Shown piece after piece: positions 30,120 to 38,010 of a DNA stretch of 64,000 nt. Location of the stretch: assembly GCF_000014185.1 (NCBI RefSeq), contig NC_008148.1, positions 2,026,001 through 2,090,000 of the forward strand. The letters are read 5' to 3'. Numbering within the stretch: the first letter of the stretch is position 1; each line of letters starts with the position of its first letter. The notes beneath the pieces were generated by a model. It worked only from the letters and a program-made list of their open reading frames with translations, had not been told where the DNA came from and did no database searches. A program made the position numbers and the translations under genes. The DNA comes from Rubrobacter xylanophilus DSM 9941 (GTDB taxonomy: Bacteria; Actinomycetota; Rubrobacteria; Rubrobacterales; Rubrobacteraceae).

Positions 30120-31269
30120 GGGCGGGCCCTCCCATGGCGTCGCCGGTCGAGGGGTCCTCGTCGTGCAGCTCCTCGGCCCGCTGGCGGTTCGGGATGAGCC
30201 CCTCGGGGCGCAGCAGCATCACCAGCACCAGCAGCAGCCCGAAGAGGAGGAAGTTGTACTTGGGGATGTCTGCCTGGCTGAGCGCCTCGCTGCCCAGCGC
30301 GTCGCCCAGGGCGTGCACCAGGTCGTTGAGCTGGGGGAGCAGGTAGCGGTTTATGGCCTGCAGCACGATGGCACCCAGGATCACGCCGTAGATGTTGCCC
30401 ATCCCGCCCAGGATGACCATGCACAGGATTAGGATCGAGATGGAGAACGAGAAGCTGGTGGGGAAGATGTTCTTTATGAAGGCGCCGTAGAAGGCCCCGG
30501 CTATACCGCCGAAGACCGCCCCGAGCGCGTAGGCCCAGAGCTTGGTGGTGACCGGGTTTATCCCCATCGCCGCGGCAGCCGTCTCGTCCTCGCGCACGGA
30601 GATCCAGGCCCTCCCCAGCCGGGAGTTCTGCAGCCGCACGTTGACGAAGACGGTGAGCAAAACGAGCGCCAGGATCGTGTAGTACCAGGGGCTGAGGTCG
30701 AGCTGGCTGAAGCGCTGCCAGCTCTCGAAGGGCACGAAGGGTATGCCCGGTGCGTCTATGGCCTTTATGCCGATGGTGCCGTTGGTGAGGTTGAACCCGA
30801 AGAGGTTGTCCCCGTTGAGGAAGAAGCGCGGGATGATCTCGCCGAAGCCCAGCGTGACTATGGCGAGGTAGTCGCCCCTGAGCCGCAGGGTGGGGGCCCC
30901 GATGATTACGCCGCACAGCGCCGTGAAGGCCGCCGCGATGATGAGGATGAGCCAGAAGGAGATGTGTATCCCCGGCAGGGGCTCCCCCGTGAGCGACCTG
31001 GCCGTGGAGCCCAGCGAGAAGCTCACCTGCCGGAAGTGGGTGGAGGCGAGCCAGCCGCACACGTAGGCCCCCAGCGCGTAGAAGGCCACGAACCCCAGGT
31101 CCAGCAGCCCCGCGAACCCCACGACGATGTTGAGCCCGAGCGCCAGGAGCACGAAGACGGCCACCACGATGGCGGTGAACAGAAAGTCCGTGCCCAGCGC
31201 CCGATCCACGAAGGGCAGGACGAGCGCCGCCGCTATCAGGGAGGCCGGGAGCGCGTACCTCCTCAGCAC
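30112..31269 (-). CDS. livM: Branched-chain amino-acid ABC transporter permease LivM
   Basis: Membrane channel subunit. A 385-aa protein with about ten hydrophobic helices; LALGLNIVVGFAGLLDLGFVAFYALGAY near 41-68 and VREDETAAAAMGINPVTTK (ATPase-contacting EAA-like loop) are typical of LivM. It has a C-terminal hydrophilic tail with HDEDPSTGDAMGG. GTG at 31269 starts 2 nt after the livH stop region. It pairs with LivH. Confidence 0.95.
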   Translation of the reverse strand: MLRRYALPASLIAAALVLPFVDRALGTDFLFTAIVVAVFVLLALGLNIVVGFAGLLDLGFVAFYALGAYVCGWLASTHFRQVSFSLGSTARSLTGEPLPGIHISFWLILIIAAAFTALCGVIIGAPTLRLRGDYLAIVTLGFGEIIPRFFLNGDNLFGFNLTNGTIGIKAIDAPGIPFVPFESWQRFSQLDLSPWYYTILALVLLTVFVNVRLQNSRLGRAWISVREDETAAAAMGINPVTTKLWAYALGAVFGGIAGAFYGAFIKNIFPTSFSFSISILILCMVILGGMGNIYGVILGAIVLQAINRYLLPQLNDLVHALGDALGSEALSQADIPKYNFLLFGLLLVLVMLLRPEGLIPNRQRAEELHDEDPSTGDAMGGPARA

Positions 31270-31270
31270 C

Positions 31271-32362
31271 CTACTCGCCCCCTCCCTGCACCGCGGAACG
31301 GTCCCCCAGAAGCCCGCGGGGGCGGAAGACGATCACCAGGATGAGGACGGCGAAGATCATGATCTCCGTCCACCGCACCCCGATGTACTGGTCGCTCATC
31401 GCCGCTATCACACCGATGAGGATCCCCCCGACCACCGCCCCGGTGAGGTTGCCGATGCCCCCGAGCACCGCCGCGGTGAACGCGAAGAGCCCCTGGGTGA
31501 AGCCCACGTTGAAGACGGTTATCCCGTTGAACAGCCCGTACATCACCCCGGAGGCCCCGGCGAGCATCCCCCCGAGCAGGAAGGTCACCGAGATGGTCCG
31601 GTCCACGTCTATGCCGACCATCGCCGCGGCCTCCTTGTCCTGGGCCACGGCCCGCATAGCCTTGCCCTGCTTGGTGTTCTGCACGAAGTAGGAGAGGGCG
31701 AGCAGGAGCGGGACCGTCACCGCGATCACGAAGAGGTCCTTGTAGCGGAAGACTATCTCGCCGCTGTCCAGGAGGTTGGCCCCAGAGATGAGGTCCGGGA
31801 AGGGCACCTGGGCCGGCCCCTTCCAAAGCAGGCCGACGTTCTGGAGGATAAAGGACATCCCTATGGCGGTGATGAGCACCGCCAGGCGGGGCGAGTTGCG
31901 CAGCGGCTTGTAGGCCACCCGCTCTATCCCCACGCCGAGCAAGCCGCAGACCGCCATCGCGGCCAGCATCGCCATCCCCACCCCGAGAGCCTTGAGCAGC
32001 AGCCCCGACTCGTCGGTTATGGGGGCGAAGAGCCCTATCCCGAAGAAAGTCCCGGAGAGCACCGTGAGCCCCACGAAGGAGCCGATCATGAAGTTGTCCC
32101 CGTGGGCGAAGTTGATCAACTCGATGATCCCGTAGACCAGCGTGTAGCCGAGGGCGATGAGCGCGATGATGGAGCCGTTGGTGATCCCGATGAGCAGCTG
32201 CGAGAGGAACTGCGCCGGGTCGCGCGCCGCCTGCACCGCGAGCGCAGCGAGCAGGACGACGATGAGGACCGCCGCGATGCGCGACTGCCAGCTGGAAGAA
32301 CGTACCGTCCGCAGCAGCTCCCCGAGCCGCCCCTTCTTGGGACCAGCCTCGCCAACCGCCAC
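31271..32362 (-). CDS. livH: Branched-chain amino-acid ABC transporter permease LivH
   Basis: Second channel subunit, 363 aa. It has an N-terminal helix (IAAVLIVVLLAALAVQA) and the LivH signature IIALIALGYTLVYGIIELINFAHGDNFMIG. It also has the cytoplasmic loop MRAVAQDKEAAAMVGIDVDRT, which contacts the ATPase. It is separated from livJ by a strong hairpin, which may lower its expression relative to the binding protein. Confidence 0.95.
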   Translation of the reverse strand: MAVGEAGPKKGRLGELLRTVRSSSWQSRIAAVLIVVLLAALAVQAARDPAQFLSQLLIGITNGSIIALIALGYTLVYGIIELINFAHGDNFMIGSFVGLTVLSGTFFGIGLFAPITDESGLLLKALGVGMAMLAAMAVCGLLGVGIERVAYKPLRNSPRLAVLITAIGMSFILQNVGLLWKGPAQVPFPDLISGANLLDSGEIVFRYKDLFVIAVTVPLLLALSYFVQNTKQGKAMRAVAQDKEAAAMVGIDVDRTISVTFLLGGMLAGASGVMYGLFNGITVFNVGFTQGLFAFTAAVLGGIGNLTGAVVGGILIGVIAAMSDQYIGVRWTEIMIFAVLILVIVFRPRGLLGDRSAVQGGGE

Positions 32363-32383
32363 GCCTAGACCTCCTCCGGCACC

Positions 32384-32407
32384 GCGGGGCCGGCGCCCCG
32401 GCCCCGC
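32384..32407 (-). terminator. Hairpin between livJ and livH
   Basis: A perfect 10-bp GC stem (arms 32384-32393 and 32398-32407) with a four-base loop. No T tract follows. It fits a partial terminator or 3-prime stabiliser that makes the binding-protein mRNA more abundant than that of the permeases. Confidence 0.6.
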
Positions 32408-32441
32408 AGACCGCCTAGCTCTCCGGCCTCCATCCCGGCCA

Positions 32442-33698
32442 CTACCGGGAGACGTCGAGGACGCGGTCGAGCTTGAACTCCCCGTTCTGCACCCGCTGCA
32501 CGGAGAGCTTCGTGAGCGTGGTGTCGCCGTTCTCGTCGAAGCTCCACGTGCCGAGCACGCCCTTGTAGTTCTCGGTAGCGAACACCTCGCGCAGAACGTT
32601 CTCCCGGTTGACCTCCCCGTCGGCCTTCTGCGCCCGCTCGATCGCGTCGAGCAGGACGTTGGCCGCCTCGTAGGCGTAGGCCGTGTAGGCCTGGATGGGG
32701 TCGTCGGGGTACTTGGCGTTGTACTCCTCGATGAACCTCTGGCCCCGCTCGCCGAGCCGCTCGGGGGGTATGCCGCCGAAGGTCACGTAGGCGCCCTCGG
32801 CCGCGTCCCCGGCCTGCTCGATGAAGGTGTCCACGAAGATGCCGTCCGGCCCGATGAACAGCACCTCGTCGTTGGGCATGCCCGCCCCTACCTTGTCCCG
32901 CACGAGCTGCCCCGCGTTGTTCTCGATGATGCCGCCGAAGTAGATGGCGTCGGGGTTGGCCTCCCGAACCCGGTTCATGAGCCCCCGGTAGTTGGAGGCC
33001 GAACCGTCTATCCCCTGGCGCCCGACCACCTCGATGCCGAACTCCTCGGCGCTCTTCTGCACCTGGTCGGCCAGCCCCTTGCCGTAGGTCTCCCGGTCAT
33101 CGAGGATAAAGACCGTCCTGACGCCCTCCTCGCGCATCAGGACCGCGGCCAGGCGACCCTGCTTGTCGTCGGCCGGGATGACCCGGGTGTAGTTGCGCTG
33201 TCCCGTTGGGTAGTACTTGTCCGGCTCGTCGGGCTCGCCGCCCTCCTTGGTGAGGCCAACGTAGGTGTTGGCCGGGCTGATCATGACGAGCCCCGCCTCG
33301 TTGAGGATGGGGATCTCCACGGCGGCGCACCCGGAGTTGAACGGCCCGATCCAGCCGACGATCTCCTCGTCCTGGGCCGCCTGCTGGGCGTTCTCGGCGC
33401 ACTTGCCCTCGTCCCACTGCCCGCTCTGGGCCGTGGCGTCGTCCAGCGACTCGTACTCTATCTTCAACCCCGCGACCTTGCCCCCGCGCTGGTCTATGGC
33501 GAGCCTTATGGCGTTCACCATGCTGATGGTCTGCGCCCGGTTCGCCCCCTGCAGCGGCAGGTCGCTGACGATCTTGACGCTCCCCCCGCCTCCGCCCCCG
33601 CTCTCCCCTCCGCCCCCGGCCCCCCCGCAACCGGCTACCAGCAGCGCCAGCACACCGGCCGACAGAACCACGGTTAGCGCCCAGCGAAGCCCCCTCAT
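32442..33698 (-). CDS. livJ: Branched-chain amino-acid-binding lipoprotein LivJ
   Basis: Extracellular binding protein anchored by lipid. The 418-aa precursor starts MRGLRWALTVVLSAG and has the lipobox LLVAGC (Cys24), followed by a Gly/Ser linker and a Leu/Ile/Val-binding-type fold (VKIVSDLPLQGANRAQT, GWIGPFNSGCAAVEIPILNEA, YFGGIIENNAG). ATG at 33698 follows GGAAAGGAGAGG; an upstream in-frame codon at 33731 is less likely. It is the first gene of the operon behind a near-consensus promoter. Exact ligand unknown. Confidence 0.94.
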   Translation of the reverse strand: MRGLRWALTVVLSAGVLALLVAGCGGAGGGGESGGGGGGSVKIVSDLPLQGANRAQTISMVNAIRLAIDQRGGKVAGLKIEYESLDDATAQSGQWDEGKCAENAQQAAQDEEIVGWIGPFNSGCAAVEIPILNEAGLVMISPANTYVGLTKEGGEPDEPDKYYPTGQRNYTRVIPADDKQGRLAAVLMREEGVRTVFILDDRETYGKGLADQVQKSAEEFGIEVVGRQGIDGSASNYRGLMNRVREANPDAIYFGGIIENNAGQLVRDKVGAGMPNDEVLFIGPDGIFVDTFIEQAGDAAEGAYVTFGGIPPERLGERGQRFIEEYNAKYPDDPIQAYTAYAYEAANVLLDAIERAQKADGEVNRENVLREVFATENYKGVLGTWSFDENGDTTLTKLSVQRVQNGEFKLDRVLDVSR

Positions 33699-33787
33699 AA
33701 ACCTCTCCTTTCCCTTCCCACCACCCGACAAGCATACAAGTCAGACAGCCATGCGACCCCGCCCGGGCAGGCCCGCAGGATGCCGGA

Positions 33788-33817
33788 ATTATTGGCGTCC
33801 CCGGATATGTTTGTCAA
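33788..33817 (-). promoter_or_regulatory. Strong promoter of the liv operon
   Basis: On the minus strand TTGACA (33817-33812), an 18-bp spacer and AATAAT (33793-33788). This is the best sigma-70-type match in the window. The leader to the livJ ATG is about 80 nt. Confidence 0.75.
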
Positions 33818-33918
33818 CACGGCTACCCTCGCGGGGCAGAGAGGCGCGCCGGCGGTAGGATACCCCCGGCCGAAGGCTGGGCCCTTACGCCGCCCAAAGG
33901 CCCGGAAGTCCGCCGTGC

Positions 33919-33924
33919 TATAAT
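33919..33924 (+). promoter_or_regulatory. -10 box of tRNA-Leu
   Basis: TATAAT lies 13 nt upstream of the mature tRNA 5-prime end. The -35 region is not clear. Confidence 0.55.
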
Positions 33925-33937
33925 CCCTCTCCCGCCG

Positions 33938-34021
33938 GCCGGAGTGGCGGAACCGGTAGACGCGCCGGACTCAAAATCCGGTTCCCTTCGGGGAGTGTGG
34001 GTTCGAGTCCCACCTCCGGCA
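33938..34021 (+). tRNA. tRNA-Leu, anticodon CAA
   Basis: An 84-nt class II tRNA. The acceptor stem is GCCGGAG paired with CTCCGGC, plus discriminator A. The anticodon stem CCGGA/TCCGG encloses CTCAAAA (anticodon CAA, reads UUG). It has a long variable arm (TTCCC TTCG GGGAG) and T arm GTGGG-TTCGAGT-CCCAC. CCA is not encoded. The low-GC island begins directly at its 3-prime end, a classic integration site. Confidence 0.97.
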
Positions 34022-34442
34022 CACAAAGAAATGCCTGCAAATGGCGATATTTTTGTCCCAAATCCCGGAAGGCCCAGCTACTGACCGAGTCCTTTTGACG
34101 CCGATGGGAGACTAGCCCAGCGCAGCGTCCGCCGCTGCGGCCGCGGCCTATACAAGGCCCCAAGATGGCACCAAATCTGATAAGATTTTAGCCGAAGTAT
34201 ACCGTACCCGGAGACAAAGCGGAACTGGGCAAGTAATTTCTAGTCCTGCTATTTGAAAGGCATAGTTGGTCAGGCCGCCACGACACGCTCGGCTGGGCAA
34301 AAGAAAGAAGAGACTCTTGGCTTTGAGAGGCCAAGCAGAACCCCAGCAACCCCAAGGCGCGCCTCACGCCCAGGCTCTGCGTTTCTCTGATCGGGGCTTT
34401 TTAGGTACGCCTAAAAAACCCGGTATTGGGTAGGGTGAAGGT
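34022..34442. other. Gene-free stretch after tRNA-Leu
   Basis: No supported gene. It contains a T-rich run just after the tRNA (gatatttttgtccc), which may terminate it. A hairpin at 34394-34421 is also present. The left end of the transposase element must lie here, but no terminal inverted repeat matches the right side. Confidence 0.6.
34394..34421. repeat. Inverted repeat with A/T tracts
   Basis: GGGCTTTTTAGG and CCTAAAAAACCC pair at 11 of 12 positions around a TACG loop, 22 bp before the transposase start codon. It may stop transcription entering the IS from outside. Confidence 0.5.
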
Positions 34443-35280
34443 ATGGCTAAAGAACCCGTTAATGATGTGCTATGGGGGAAGTGATCAAACCGCTTTTGTC
34501 CGAGGAGCCACCCAAAAGCCCAACGGCGGCAGGCCCGCATCGACGACTGAACAGCCCTCACCGGCATCCCGTTCGTTCTAAAGAGCGGCATCCCTCGGGA
34601 GATGCTGCCCAAAAGGAGATGGGCTCTGAGATGGGCTCTGCGGATCGGGGATGTGACCTGCTGGCGACGCCTCAAAGAATGGCACGAGGCAGGGGGGTGT
34701 GTGAAGAAGAGCTGCACCGGAGGCTCTTGGACCGTTTGGGAGAAGCAGACCACATCGACTGAAAGAGGGCTTCTTCGGACTCGGCGAGCGTACCCGCCCC
34801 GGGGGGTCAAAGAACCGGAGCGAATTCGACGGACAAGGGAAAGGCGGGCTTCCAAGCGCCACGTTGTTTGCGACCGGCAGGAAATCCCGCCCTCGGTGAT
34901 CCACTCGGCGGCAAACGTCCGAGACTCCAAGGTCTTGGAAGGGGCCGTGGACGCCATAGGGCCCATCAAACGTCCGAGAGGCAGACCACCGAGGAGGCGT
35001 CCGAAGAAGCTTCATGCCGACAACAAGGCTCTTGCGACTTCCCCCAATGCCGAGAGGCTCTGAGGAAGAGGTGCATAACCCCGCGCATGGAGCACAGCGC
35101 GGCATCGAGTCCAGCGAGAGGCTGGGAAGATACAGGTGGGTAGTAGAACGAACACTGTCGTGGCTGAATCGCTTGAGGCGGTTGAAGGTGCGCTACGAGC
35201 GCCGAGACGACATCCATCAGGTGTTCCTCGATCTCGGTAACGCGCTGATCTGCTGGCGCTACGTTCAACGGTTTTGTTAG
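34443..35280 (+). pseudogene. Decayed IS5-family transposase
   Basis: Fragments in three frames align in order with IS5-type DDE transposases: MAKEPVNDVLWGEVIKPLL from the ATG at 34443; then QARIDD-stop-TALTGIPFVLKSGIPREM; then VTCWRRLKEWHEAG; a shifted LHRRLLDRLGEADHID; RHVVCDRQEIPPSVIHSAAN with RPRGRPPRRRPKKLHAD; and finally RYRWVVERTLSWLNRLRRLK with LGNALICWRYVQRF to the TAG at 35280. At least three frameshifts and one stop make it inactive. Length if repaired (about 279 aa) is normal. Terminal repeats could not be identified. Confidence 0.88.
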
Positions 35281-35761
35281 GGTAAGGCGATCTCTCTGCT
35301 GCGGTCAAGCGCTGCTAGGCGGCCAGCAGGACCATCTGCACATAGCCTCCCAAGGCGTGACTTGCGTGTGATGCGGTACAGCTTCTCCAAAGTGTTGAGT
35401 TGTTCTGGGTTAAGGGTGGGGATACAGATCGGTTACGTGGGTTCCTCTTTCGCACATAAGTTATTACACACCTCGCAATTAATCTTTTTGTACTCGGCGC
35501 GACCCCTGCCTGACGGTTTAGGTGCTCTCTGAGAGCACCAAACAAGATCAATTGCCGTGAGAAGTTCACTCATAAAGAGCCTCGCGAGCGCCCAAAACTG
35601 CCTCGCAGTAAGCTAGGAATCCGACACACCAATTACGCTGCGAAGACGGCCTCTGGCGCAATGCTGACATCGTAGGCGGTGATATTTCTACTACCTTTGC
35701 CAACAAAGACGTGGTGCGCCTCGCTAGCAAAGGTCTACGAGGGGCTATGACACCGTGCTCA
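35281..35761. other. Stretch without an intact gene
   Basis: AT-rich intergenic DNA between the transposase relic and the binding-protein pseudogene. Only short open frames exist. It holds a perfect 9-bp inverted repeat (35521-35539) and a short frame that may be a gene remnant (35621-35763). Confidence 0.6.
35521..35539. repeat. Perfect inverted repeat
   Basis: GGTGCTCTC-T-GAGAGCACC. It could be a terminator stem or an operator; no T tract and no adjacent intact gene help to decide. Confidence 0.5.
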
Positions 35762-35763
35762 TT
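35621..35763 (+). pseudogene. Possible oxidoreductase remnant (weak)
   Basis: The plus-strand frame reads CEDGLWRNADIVGGDISTTF, where NADIVGGDI resembles the NPN(I/Y)VGGDI segment of CrtI-like phytoene desaturase/FAD oxidoreductases. A carotenoid relic would make sense beside crtY and blh, but the match is short and the sequence after it does not align. Treat as a hint only. Confidence 0.2.
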
Positions 35764-36725
35764 AGGTAAGATACCTCTCAACGTCGTCTAGGATAAGACT
35801 GTAGGCTTCTAGGTCCCCGCCGTACCAGTGCTCGCCGACCCTAAAGGCGCGGCCGGCGCGTACCGCAGGCAGCTTTCGCCATAGCGGGTTGTCCTCTATC
35901 TCAGAGAGCTTCTGCTCTACTTCGGAACTTTTTAGACCTGTTACGTCTGTCCAGAGGAAGATGACCTCGCTCTTTATGTCCGGCAGGCGCTCGAGGGAAA
36001 GGTTGTCCGCGTAGAACCTCTCCCCATCGAAGACGAGGACGTCGAGACCGACCCTGCTGAGCACCTCTCCACAGAAGGAGGTAGGGCCGTGCAGGCGGAA
36101 GACCTGGTCCCCCATGGGCCGGACTATCGCGACATCGAGTCCCCTGAGCTTATTGTCTCTACCAAGCCTCTCCGCGCGCGCGCGTCGAGCCTGGAGATCT
36201 TCTCCTCAGGCGCGGGCACACCAGTGGCGCGGGAGATCAAGCCGGCAAGCTCACGCCACCTGACGGTGTATTCGTCGGGAACCTCGACGAGGGGGGCTAT
36301 CCGTTCCAGCTCTGCCCTCACCGGCTCGACCTGGTAAGTGGCTGAGAGGATGAGGTCCGGTTCAACCTCGATTATCTTCTCAACGTCGGCAACGCCGTCC
36401 GCGGTGTCGCAGGCCGGGAGCGCGGCCACCTCTTCGTCGTCTTCTTTCCAGGAGTGCAGGTAGTGGCTGCGCCCGACGAGCGGCGCACCCAAGTCTGAGG
36501 CAAGCCGGAAGATGTATTCAAGCGCCACCACGCGCTTGGCTTTCTCTGGCACTTCGACCTCGCCGAGAGGGGTTGAGATCTTACGTGAAGATTCCCTCCC
36601 CCCCTGCTCTCCGTGATCCCGCACCCCGCTACAAGCAGCGCCGTCCCTCCAACGAGAAAGTCCCGACGCGTTATGTACTCTATGTCCGGAAAGATGGAGC
36701 CCGGCCTCTGGACGGTCTTCGTCAC
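35762..36725 (-). pseudogene. Metal/siderophore/corrinoid-binding lipoprotein, interrupted by two repeat-tract frameshifts
   Basis: Homologous to ABC periplasmic binding proteins of the FepB/BtuF class. Starting at GTG 36725 the N-terminus has a Tat-like lipoprotein signal ITRRDFLVGGTALLVAGC. The frame is lost at a G7 tract (36598-36604) and resumes one base out with ISTPLGEVEVPEKAKRVVAL, then VEKIIEVEPDLILSATYQ. It is lost again at a (CG)6 tract (36173-36184) and resumes with ERLGRDNKLRGLDVAIVRP and LPAVRAGRAFRVGEHWYGG. One extra G in the first tract and one CG fewer in the second restore a full-length protein. No permease or ATPase gene is adjacent. Confidence 0.82.
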
Positions 36726-37268
36726 CTCTCCTCCTCTCCAGTTGTCTTTCTTTGCGCGAGGGTGAGAACGCCTCCAGCGAGGAGCAGCGTGTACTCAGGC
36801 ACGCCGACTCCTGCTGGAGCAATCGTGCTCTTCGCGGCAAGTAACGTAGGCCTCCCTATCCACCTCTACGCTGGTGAGGTCGTCCCGGCCGAAGGAGCAA
36901 AGAACCAAGCGCAGCGTAAAAATGGACGACAGCTTTCCTCCGCTTGAGCTTAGAACCGCCGCACCCAACGCCCGGGAGCAGAGAGGTAGACTACGGGCAG
37001 AGTGACAACTCACGTCCAACCAAGAAATCAGCGTTGTCCGTATACCAGCCATCAGTCGAACAACAAATGATATTGGCTTTCATTTTCGATATCTTAGAAG
37101 AGGTGTGCAGGCGACTCAACCATGTGGTTGACCAAGATCACGCGAGAACCTCGGTTGAGAGTTAAAGAGCGGCTAAATTATTGTGTCAGGCTTCATGGTG
37201 GTCTGGCCCTCAGGTCTATAGATACTCAGAACGCAGATGTATGACGAAAGCGAGCAAAGGAGCGAAGC
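36726..37268. other. Intergenic region between the binding-protein relic and the rhodopsin gene
   Basis: 543 bp with no supported gene; short frames show no family features. It must hold promoters for both divergent units. On the plus strand a possible -35 TTGAGA (37155-37160) precedes an AT-rich TAAATTATT, and TATAGA (37217-37222) is another -10 candidate; none is convincing. GATAT-N15-ATATC near 37067-37091 is a loose inverted repeat. No cobalamin riboswitch box was seen. Confidence 0.55.
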
Positions 37269-37988
37269 ATGGAAGCTCTGTGGCTCTGGATAGGCTTTGT
37301 AGGCATGTTGCTCGGGACCCTGTACTTCGCGTTCTTGCTGACGAACGCCCCTGAGGGAACCCGCTACTTCTTTGTTATAACGGCGACCATCACTGGGATC
37401 GCGGCTATCGCCTACCTGGTGATGGCGACTGGCAGCGGCTCCACCGTTCTTCCGGACGGCCGCGAGTTTTACTGGGCACGTTACATCGACTGGGTCATAA
37501 CAACGCCCCTGCTGCTTCTCGACCTTTGTCTGCTAGCGCTTGCCGATCCCCGAAGGAACGTGACGTTTATAGCTAGCCTGATAGCCCTGGATGTCGTAAT
37601 GATCCTTACGGGCCTGTGGGCTGGAGCAACGGTGAACGTTGCCGGAAGAGCTATACTGTTCATCATCAGCACGGCAGCCTTTATAGGTGTCCTCTACCTG
37701 CTCGTCTCCCGCCTCTTTGCGGAAGCCTCAAGGAGAACCCCAGCAGTTGCCCAGATATTCCGGACCCTGGCCGTACTTACGATCGTACTCTGGATCTGCT
37801 ACCCCATCGTTTGGCTTATTGGGACGGAGGGCTTCGGGGCGGTCAGCCTCTCTGTTGAGGTCTTCCTGTTTATGGTGCTGGACCTGCTGGCCAAGGTTGG
37901 CTTTGGTCTTCTTCTGCTCTCCAGCCGCCAGGCCCTCTCAGATATCGGCAGCGGCGCGGTAGCGGGAACAGCGCGCAGGGTTGCCTGA
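37269..37988 (+). CDS. Light-driven proton-pump rhodopsin (RxR type)
   Basis: A 239-aa, seven-helix retinal protein. Helix C reads RYIDWVITTPLLLLDL, giving the DTD set of outward proton pumps: Asp74 (proton acceptor), Thr78 and Asp85 (donor), with Arg71. Helix G has Asp205 and the retinal Schiff-base lysine Lys209 in MVLDLLAKVGFG. Glu187 and Glu197 match the two proton-release glutamates of bacteriorhodopsin, and Leu82 at the tuning site suggests green absorption. ATG at 37269 is 6 nt after AGGAG. First gene of the operon with crtY and blh. I recognise it as the described R. xylanophilus rhodopsin. Confidence 0.98.
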   Translation: MEALWLWIGFVGMLLGTLYFAFLLTNAPEGTRYFFVITATITGIAAIAYLVMATGSGSTVLPDGREFYWARYIDWVITTPLLLLDLCLLALADPRRNVTFIASLIALDVVMILTGLWAGATVNVAGRAILFIISTAAFIGVLYLLVSRLFAEASRRTPAVAQIFRTLAVLTIVLWICYPIVWLIGTEGFGAVSLSVEVFLFMVLDLLAKVGFGLLLLSSRQALSDIGSGAVAGTARRVA

Positions 37989-38010
37989 GGCCAACGACAG
38001 CGGAGTAGCG

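Noticed and set aside
33918-34163. Minus-strand frame with VGLEPTLPEGNRILSPARLPVPP
   Set aside because: It is the antisense translation of tRNA-Leu, a well-known false protein.
34364-34969. Minus-strand 201-residue frame opposite the transposase relic
   Set aside because: The plus strand aligns with IS5-type transposases in order; the antisense frame has no family features.
36726-37268. Cobalamin or iron riboswitch/operator for the binding-protein gene
   Set aside because: No cobalamin-box or good Fur/DtxR palindrome could be seen; only a loose GATAT/ATATC repeat.
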